This document shows, in pieces, positions 49,131-58,947 of a stretch of 64,000 bases of DNA (its first letter is position 1; each line of letters starts with the position of its first letter). The stretch is taken from positions 317,501 through 381,500 of the forward strand of contig JACSYO010001818.1 of NCBI GenBank assembly GCA_016806645.1, given 5' to 3'. The translations under genes were made by a program, and so were the position numbers. The notes below the pieces were generated by a model. That model saw nothing but the letters and a program-made list of their open reading frames with translations. It was not told where the DNA came from and ran no database searches. Source of the DNA: Ophiodon elongatus (Eukaryota; Chordata; Actinopteri; Perciformes; Hexagrammidae).

Positions 49131-50882
49131 TAATCTGAGCTTCTCCTCGCAGGCTAGCTCGCGGCCGCCGCTCTACACTGTGCTCACATGGCGGTCGTCG
49201 CTGATAACGCCGTGCCGACCCGCGGCGTTTGTAGCGGAAGCTAAGCCCCCCCCCCCCCCCCCACCTCTTGTTCCCACTCAGGGAAACACTGGTACTCTGT
49301 CGGCACTGTTGCCGTTTGGTTGCGCTGTTAGCACACTCGGCTATTGCCACATTGAGAGCTGCGTGGAGGCAATCCCTCAATCGTAGATTTGCTCTGAATT
49401 CTGGATGGAGAACTTTTAATGATTTTAACTTTAATGTCTTGTCTTTGTTCCTGTAACAAATGTAGAATCCAGAGGCCCAAATGAACTCGACCAATCAGAG
49501 GTTAGGGGCAGCCTGATGGATGAAACCCAGGGCCAAAAAAGGTTTTAGCTGGAATGAAGTGAGCATGTCGATGCTTTTCATCCATTCAGAGCTTCTCTCG
49601 TCTGGATTCTGGCAGCAGTAAGATGACACCGTTTTGAAAAGAAAGGAGGACGTGTCCCCGGATTCTCCAAGGAAGGGGGATGGGGGGGGGGACTACACCC
49701 TTCACAGGCCACAAACAAGGGAGTCGCTGACCTTCCTGAGCACGATGACGCCCTCCTGCGTGCTCCTATTGGTGGTGACGTCAAACATGCCGAGGCCGTC
49801 GCTCCCGGTGATCCTGTAGTCCATCTCCGCGTTCTCGCCGATGTCGGCGTCCATGGCCCGGATCAGACCCACGGCAGACCCGAGCTCGATGGACTCGGGC
49901 ACCCTGAACTCGTAGAGCGCTGGAGAGAAAAGGGTGTTATCTTCATCATTTTGCCGTTTGCGTGAAAAGATGAACAAGAAACAGAAAAGGTTTGAGAAGG
50001 AAAGGCTTTGGAGTCTGAGATCGGGTACGTGAGCAGGGCCGTAACAACCGAGGTCACGACCCTGTTATTTCTTTACATTTACATTCTCAGTTTTTTTTCC
50101 ACACAAAGATGCAACCCTTTGACGATTTATTTCATCATTATATATGATGAATTTCATTTCAATTTCAATTAAAAAGTGTAATCGAGGAGCATTAAAGCCC
50201 AAAGATTCACCCAAGATGAATGTTACAAAGACAAAGAGGCCCTGACACCGGTCGTACATCACAACCTCCGTAGTCTTTATGATCCTGTTAGAGGGGGGCA
50301 AGAACACAAGGTAACAAGTCAGGTGGAGGTTGAGTCAGAGCCAATCAGAAAGCAGCATCATGGTGGAGATGGGGTGGTGGGGAGAGGGGGGGGGGTGGAA
50401 AGGAGAAACCGTGGGGGGAGATTTAGCTCCGCGACGTTTGTAGATCAGCTGTTTGGAGCAGCCAATTCATACGCGGTGAAAACATATTTCACTTCCAAAA
50501 TAGACGTTTGGCCTTTTACGCTAACTTGCTACAAGCGGTATTGACTCGCTACTCAGGAGTTTAGGATGTAACATAAATTCCGGGCCAATTTTGCTCCACA
50601 TAAATTAATTGCTTCTTCTACTTCTTCTTCTTCTTTTTTTCTTTTTTCTTTGCTTAAGATGATTTCCTGGTTTGAGGCGGGCAAATTGATGGCTGCCCGT
50701 CGGCCGCAGCGGCCCCAGCTGCATCTCGTATGCTTAAATAAATAGCTGGACCGCGGGAGGGAGCGGGCGTGATATACACACAGCCTGCAGAGACAAACAG
50801 CACTGACACACTAATAAAACATGCTGACAGTGTTTTGGCAACGCCTGAGTCGGCAGGTCTCAGTGACGCTGACACTTTGCCT

Positions 50883-50952
<70 letters not shown>

Positions 50953-53900
50953 TGACGCACTACGAGAAGGTTTCCGTAGGCTAACAGGTATTTAGCAATG
51001 GGTGGAAAAGAAGAGGCATCACTCCGGCAGACAACAATGATATCGCTTCCTGACACTCTACCTCCTCTGGGTGTCCCATTACAATATCTCTTCCTCTTTC
51101 TCCTTCTTTCAAGCTTCCCCTCTGTCTACCCCCACCCCCTCCCCCTCCCCCCCACTCACTCCCTCCATCACAGGCTGTCTTTCTGTCGCCTGCATCACTC
51201 TTCTTTCTTCCTCTATCTTCCCCTCCTGTCACCTCCTCCATCCCTGTCGTATCCGTCTCCCTCCTCCTCCTCCTCCTCCTCCTCCCACTGTTCACTCATT
51301 GGCAGAGGGGCTGAGATGACAGCGTCTGGCCCCCTTCTCCCTCTCTCTCTCTCTCTCTCTCCCCCCTCCTCCTAAGCTAACGGCAGGAGGGAGTGATAAA
51401 TGGGGGGACGGCGGGAGTTCTGCGGTCGCGTGTTCGCAGCGGCGCACACGCGTCGCCCACTGTACAGTCGAGGGGGGAAACACGACGACACCAGTAATCT
51501 GTCAATCTCATCTTGCTGCCGTTTGCCAGATGCGCGCGCGAGAGAGGAAGTGAGACGGGTGGGAGGGAGGAAGGAGGAGGGATGGAGGGGGAGGGGGGGG
51601 GGAGTAAGGGAGACAATGTGTGAGACTGAAAGTGAGTATAGAAGGGGAGGATTGATGATTGATGAGTAAGAGGGTAACAAAAAGAGAGGAGGAGAAAAAA
51701 AATGCACCAAGGACAGTTGGAGCACTAAATTGAGAACATCCGTTTTATGGAGTTAAAGGCAGCAGAAGAAAGACTTAATAGCATCGGATAGACAAAGAGA
51801 GAGGGAGAGTAGGGGAGATAAAAAACCAGTGAATGTACTCTCTTTATTTAATAGGGATTACGGGGCTGATCTGATGCACTTTGCGGGACCCTTCGCTCTG
51901 TCATATGGCTCTATATTTAATTATTCGCTGCCTTTAAGAGGCCCGCCTTAGTCGCACAAAACCCAGAGCTCCCTGCAATAATCCAAATTCATTTCGAAAC
52001 TGACACCAGATGGGGGCTGCCTGCCTGGCACCGGCTCACACTGACAAGTGGTTTTCATGGGCTGAGTATCGGTCACTCAGTGTGGGGGTGGGAGTGGAGG
52101 GGGGGGGGGGTGGGGGGGTACTCACTCTTTGTGAAGCGTGGCGGGTTGTCGTTCACGTCGGAGAGCGTGATGCTGACTGTCGTGGTGCCGGAGAGCCCGC
52201 CCATCTGTCCGGCCATGTCTTTAGCCTGGATCACAACCTGGTAGTTTTCCTTGACTTCTCGGTCCATGCCGGGCAGGGCTGTCTTGATCAGGCCTGGAGG
52301 GAGACGCACTGATTTAGGGGTGGGAGTTTATTTAAAAAAAGAAAAGCCCATCTGGTTGTTTCACCGCCCAGTCAAGTGTGTTCATGCAGCCAAAAATCAT
52401 AAGGGCTCTTACTCAGAGGGTTTTACAATCTGTAGACTCACAAGAATCTTCATTCTCTGTATTTCAGTATGTACAAAGGCATTTTCTTTTGAGATGAAGT
52501 AGGTTGAGATAAAATTAATCAGCAGATATTTTAGTATTCAATGGATGGATTCAGGCCTCTATTAAGCCAAAAAGCCATAAATCCTCTTGTTCCAGCTCTC
52601 AGAATGTGAGAATGTGCTGCTTTTCCTTTTCTGTATGTGACAGTGAACCGAATGTCTCCGGGTGGTGAACTGAAGGTCAGACGCCACCTGTGGCTCCGGG
52701 ATTATTTTGACATTTTACGGACAAAATGATTAATGGACCGTTCTAGAAGACTGATCGATAATAAAAAATAATCATGAGCTACGGTCCTAAAAGATGTTGT
52801 CAATGTTTAATTGACAGTGTTTAATCTGACCTTGATGAAAATTGCGGCACAAAACTTTGAAACACTTGTGTTTATTCGGCCAGACGGATTCTGAGCGGCT
52901 CATTTTACTCTTCACTTTCTATCACTGCACAGCACAAGAGGACCCGGTGACCTTGTTGACCCCTCACCTGCGGCCAAGAGTGTCATTTTGCTGCAGCGAA
53001 AAAAGAAAAAAAAAGTTTTGGTGTGCAGGAACATAAGATCAGTTTAAACTACTCTTTAAAAAATAATTTCAAAAATATGGTAAAACAAAACTGGCAATCT
53101 AGGGAATACGCAGTTTATCAGTTGTTTTACAGTGGAGCTATTTTTGAAAGTCATTCACTTTAACATTCACAATATCAGGCACAGCAGCTTTAAATCACAT
53201 TAAATCACATCACAGTTGATTCATCTTTATTGACATTGTACGGAGGAACAACACGCAGTTCATAACCCAACCACAAGGTGCAAACAGATGTTCTGTACAT
53301 GTAAACAGAATGCATGTTCAATAAGAACAACACACCAAAATACAGTACGTACAGCGCATGCAGCTATAACACCAGCAGTGTACAGTAACTGTAATATGTG
53401 CAGTATGAACAATAAACTAATATACAGCGTAGCGTTGAAATAACCAGTCAATACCCGATTGAATTATGGGCAACTATTTTGATAATTGATTATTCATGTG
53501 AATGCATTTTCAAGCAGAGAATGCCCCTAAAATCCTTAATTTGCTGCTTTTCTCTGTTTTGTAAAAGATGAACTAAATGTATTTGGGTAACCCAAGGCCG
53601 TAACAAGCTCAGGCTTGAAGCTAGAGTGGAGCTTTGGTCATTGAATCTTTTCGGACAGGAATGTAAATAACAACATAAACAAAGACAGATGGATGAATAT
53701 GGGTCCCGTGGGAACCCACGAGTGTAGCATGCAGTATAAATGTGATGGTTTCACCCATTCAACATGAAGCATTTGAATATTTTTTGAAACCAAAGACTTT
53801 TGTACCTATTTGTACCTGTATTCGTATTCGTGTGCGATGATGTTTGGTCCCCATTGTAGCCGACTCACAGAGTGAGACCACTGTTGTGACCTCGTGTAAC

Positions 53901-56900
53901 TTTAATGCCACAGGGTGCACGGCTCGCGTCGGTATTTTGACAATAACGGGGTTTCCGGGCAGTTTCCATAAAGGAAGCGCTCGCTGCCAATTGAGGAGAA
54001 TAAATTCTTGCAGAAATCTCGAAATGTCCAAAGTGTTTGGTACCAACTCACAGCCTTGCTTTCTCTACGCTGATCCTCAAGGTCTTTCTGTCTGAATTTA
54101 GTATTTTGGAGGGATCTTTTGACCATTTTGGTAAGAAAATGTTACATTCAGCACCAAATCCGTGTAACAAATGATGCCGCGACATCTGAGACAAAATAGT
54201 GCACGGGAACGGCCATCTTACCTCTTTCGTGATGTTGTGAGCCCTTGAAAACTTTCACAATTTTCTGATTTATGACCAGAAACACTTTGCACACACACAC
54301 ACTGCTGAGCTGCATCTGAAATGAACGTAAATTATTTAATGTGTCCCAGCTTTCAGATGATGTAATGCACTTCTATGTGGCGTATTCTGTTGACCTGCCG
54401 TCCCTCCTGTCCCCATAAACAAGACAGAAAGCGGTCTACGTGGCTCTCTCCGGGTTATTGAGAGTGAAAGTAGTCGTCAGTTGCAGCACAAACACAGTGT
54501 GATCCCTGTGACTGAACACGGCTGTGATATACCAATAACATGCTCAGCACAGAGCCAATAAATATTATGACGCTCATCCTTTAAACCCATGCAGGTCTGG
54601 CAGGTTTGTGTACAACCTTCTCAGAAATCAAGCCGCCAGATGACATAACCTTTTCCACAGGTGGACCGCGCAGAACTAAAGATCACTGTACTCACCTGAA
54701 ATTGTTCTTAAAATAAGCCTGCCAGCAATAGCTGTATTGAATTAATGATATTTCTTTTTTTTTTTTTGATTCATGCATTGACAGGGCAGATAATTAAACC
54801 ACCAAGAACATTATATTGCTGAAAGGTCATTTCTCCCGCTGAGGACGGGCGGACCTCGGCGGCCTCGCGGGAGCACATTTTGTGAGTCTGCGTCCTCGTG
54901 ATTTAAATGGCAAGTGGACCAGAGGGCCAATCCGGCGTATCCCTTTAAAAATTTTCCGTGCACGCGACGTTCGCCTCCAGATGCATTCGGCATCATTTAT
55001 CTCCTCTTTGGAATTAAGACTCTGTTAATGTTCAGCCTTTCAAGTGCCGTGCGGCTGCTCGCTTCTCCGCCGCCGACTCGTCAGATCTCTAGTTTGGAGT
55101 CAGGACAGAGACCGAGTGAAGCGGTAATTGGCAGCACATTCAAAAGGTGTGCTCCATCTCCCATCAGAGCCGGTATTAAATCCTGTCTGCTATTACACGT
55201 TTTAATTTGAAGAGGGGGGTGAAGGGAGGGGAGGGGAGGGGGGAGGCAGGCAGACGTTGTGGAGTGAGAGAATAAAGATGAAAAACACAAATTTCACCCT
55301 AAATAAACTGCTTTGACAAACATCATCGCTTCCAGTGTGAATAGATGAGTCACTGCGTATCAAACAATGGGGAAGGAGGAGAGGCTGACGTCGGCGCATC
55401 ACTCAGGCTCAGATCAGACAGGCCCGGCCCTCCAACTTGCTCTTTGCTTCCTCCCGTACAGAACGTGGCAAAAAGGATATCGCAGGCAACTTTCTCTTTT
55501 GTTCCCCGCGATTCATCTCGCAGACACAACGCGCCGATCGGAGAGCGGCAGTCGTCGGGGAAGAGGCGCAAACGCGTGGCCGCTTTGTGGCGGCGTGGCG
55601 CTCGCCCCGAATCCCCGTCTACCTTTTGTTGTTGCTAAATGACTACAATACACACACACGGAGAGGGGGGAAAACAAAATCCTGCTTATAATGTGATGTC
55701 CAGGCATGTCTTTGTGAAAGAGGGGATGTCAGCTTACATACCACATGTGGGATAAACCATATTACTGTTAATCCCTGCGCTAATCTGCAAATGGCTTCTT
55801 TTTTTTTTTTTGTCGTCGTCGTCGACGTCGTTTCCCCTTTTGTTTAAGCAAAATAAGACACGAGCGGGATGCGTTCCAAAGCGCACATTAATGATTAAAA
55901 CTAGCAAGCGGATAGGTTTTCGGGGTTGGTGATTTGCCACTCTCCCTACTTCAAATCCCCCCTCCCCCCTCCCTCCCTAACACCACCCGCCCGTCGGCCT
56001 GCGGGAGAAGGCCGACGTGTCGGCGCTTTTTGGTTCATTATAAAACGTGAAAATCACAGCATTCCGAGGGTGATTTTGTGATAGATCGTTTTAATTTCCT
56101 TTTCCCTGGGAAAGCTCAGCTTTGCCTTCTGCTTCAGTTTAGTGTCAGTGATTTGTTATGTTTTCCCCAGAATGGCCACCTCCAGACAAAAAGCGTGTAA
56201 ACTTTGCGGGTTACATGTGTAGGTGGAGAGCGCAATGGTGGCGGCATTGTCAGGGCCGGAGGATAAAAAGACTTTCTTCTGAAGAAATACACAGTCAGAG
56301 AGCAAACATCCTTTGTGGCTGCAGTGCATGCTGGTCTACTGAGGAGACTTTGTAATCTCTCCCTTTATGATGGACTTTCCTCCGTATGGTACAAAGATGA
56401 ACGAAGCGGCCCCGTGTCTTTTGACTATGAGGGACTAACGCTGAGTCGGGAATTTTGAACAGTCGCTGCTGCTGAGCCGGAAAGATCTCAACACTGTGAA
56501 GATCTCACCTTTTTTTTTTGTGCCTGTAATGAAGTCCTTAAAAAACAAAAGAAGGTGACAAAACAGGATTATTCTCACTTTATCCCCATGAAAGTCAATT
56601 ATTTAATCGTTTCATAAAATTAAGAGAGGTTTTAATAGATTCTCGTAAGACAACGCTTTTTTTCTCCTGGACGCAAGACGATGACTTCGAGAAAGTCTTT
56701 GAAGAAAAAGTGATAGTTTCCCTTCCCGCCAACCTGACGTCACACTTTCCAGCTAGAAAGGAGAAGCAACGCGATGGAGGCTCGAGTACAAAGCACCAAC
56801 ACGTCGTACAGCTGGATACTGAACACATGTTCCCGGGTGGGATTTCCTTTTTGACCTTGAACTTGACACTGACCGGTTTCTGGGTCCACGGAGAAGTACG

Positions 56901-58873
56901 GCTGCCCCTCCAGGATGCTGTACACCACCCTGGCGCTGTTGCCGTACGTGGCGTCGTCCGCGTCTGTGGCTGTCACCTGGATTACAGAGGCGCCTGTTGG
57001 GGAGGGGGGGGGGGGGGGGGAAGATTCATGAGAATAATTTAGATCAACTCTTCAATACTGCTGAAAATGGCCTGCTGGATAATTGGTCAGGCTGATGCAC
57101 CTTCTGATGAGGTGTCGGATCCTCTTCCCATCATGCTCGTGCAGAATGTGACTGATCATTTCTGTCCCTTTGCATTACCCGGACCAATCTTTATCCTCGG
57201 CCACTTATACCCGTATACGTGATTGATTTTTCGCGGCTAATCGATAAGTCCTAATGTATTTTTCTAAGTATATCTCTCTCTCAGCATACGAGCGGCACCG
57301 ATACCGGCTCTCTGCAAAACCCCAAGAAGCCTATTAGTGTATCCACAGATCTGGAGTGTCTGAGAAGCCAAATATCTGATAGCAGGCGAACGACTGTGAT
57401 CCATTTTCTCTTCCAGAAGAGGGCTGAAGCCCCATTTCAGTGGAACAAAGGGAAACGGTTAGCCAAGTGCTACCTCCCAAATGGCGCCTCGCGGGGCCAA
57501 GTGGTGCCTCATTACATGCAGAAGAAAATTAATTGAGTAGAAATATTTAATGACAAAGTGGTATAAATATAGAATTGTGCAATACAATGGGTTAACGACC
57601 CCACGGAACTTCTCTAATTCGGTGTCAGCTATGATCTGTAAGGGGTGAAGAGGAGAGTTTCCCTGCTCTAAAAAATCAATGTCATCCGTATGGATGGAGG
57701 ATGGTGCAGGCAAAAAGAAATCCAAAGACCAAAAAGCAGAGCGAGAAAGACCACGGCTGTCTGATTTGGTGTAAGTGACAGTTCGGGAGGGTTCCTGAGC
57801 AAGTTCACCGAACCTTGATCGCTAATACCTTTAACTAGGGAATTAGCCTCAAAGAGGCTTTTCTGACATGGCGGCTTTTAGAAAATATCACTGATCCACA
57901 TCAGCCATCTCATCGCCGACTTTAAGCTTCGGAGAAAAGAATATTCTGACAAAACAAGTCAGGAATAATCACAGTTTTTGTGCAAGGGGAGGGGGTGAGG
58001 TTGAGGGGGGGGGGGGTGGACTAAATTACGCCGACTGTAATCGCTCGGTTGTCAAAGGAGGGGCGCGTCAAAGTCGACGCGGCGCGAGAGTCCGAGAGAA
58101 GAATGCCAGAGCCGTGAGAATATAATAAAACTCAAAAGTGTTTGTCACATTTAAAGGGGCAGCGCCTGCGACGCAGTCACTCGTGAACACATGCTCTGCC
58201 AAGCGGTGACATCACACCTCGGTTGTTGCCATGGGCACCCGTGCTGCCCTTAGATAAGTGCTGGCCTCTCTCTTGGGGTTGCTGAACCAAGTGACAACTC
58301 TGTCACATGTCTGGGCTTCAGGACCGATGTCCCTCGGCCCCCGAGAGCGCCGCCGCCGCGGAAACCAGAACAGAGAGTTCAAACCATGTTTTCATGCAAG
58401 TATTGATTGGAAGCCTTTTTATATTGTTTATCTATATTCATGAGGCCACTATGTACTTTTCAGACTAAGAGCCAGAGCCAAAGTGCACGGTGAATTAAAG
58501 TTTAATTTGGTGCCGAATGATAATATGAAAAGAGCGAAGGGGCGCCGCCTGAGAAACTGTCTCTGCAGACGAGGAATCTGCAATTACTCGCTGTGAAGAC
58601 GCAGCTGAAAATGCCGGTAATTCAATTTAACACTTTTTTAATAAATACAATACTGTATTTAAAAGATAATCTGCACAAGTGCTGAAATCGTCACATGGAG
58701 ACGCTTTACCTTGTTTATTCTCCGCTCATAAAACGGCTCCTAGTCTCATTTAATTAGTCTCTTTGTTGAGTCTGCATCATTATTATGATTGATAAAGTCC
58801 CATTGATCCAGAAAGACTGGCATTTTACAACATCTCTATCCTATTTGAATCATAAGCCTTTTAATCCAGCCGC

Positions 58874-58947
<74 letters not shown>

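Larger units (their letters stand above)
45698..49731 (-). other. cdh6 intron
   Basis: Contains (GGAGA)n at 46071-46114, a short stretch near 46890-46920 resembling a common teleost repeat, (CA)n at 48455-48506, (TG)n at 49085-49129 and a C run at 49246-49261. The rest looks unique. Confidence 0.65.
52294..56873 (-). other. cdh6 intron
   Basis: Holds two fragments of one dispersed-repeat family (52500-52790 and 53440-53600). The remainder, about 53,650-56,870, looks mostly unique; a purine-rich patch lies at 55210-55250. No exon seen. Confidence 0.65.
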
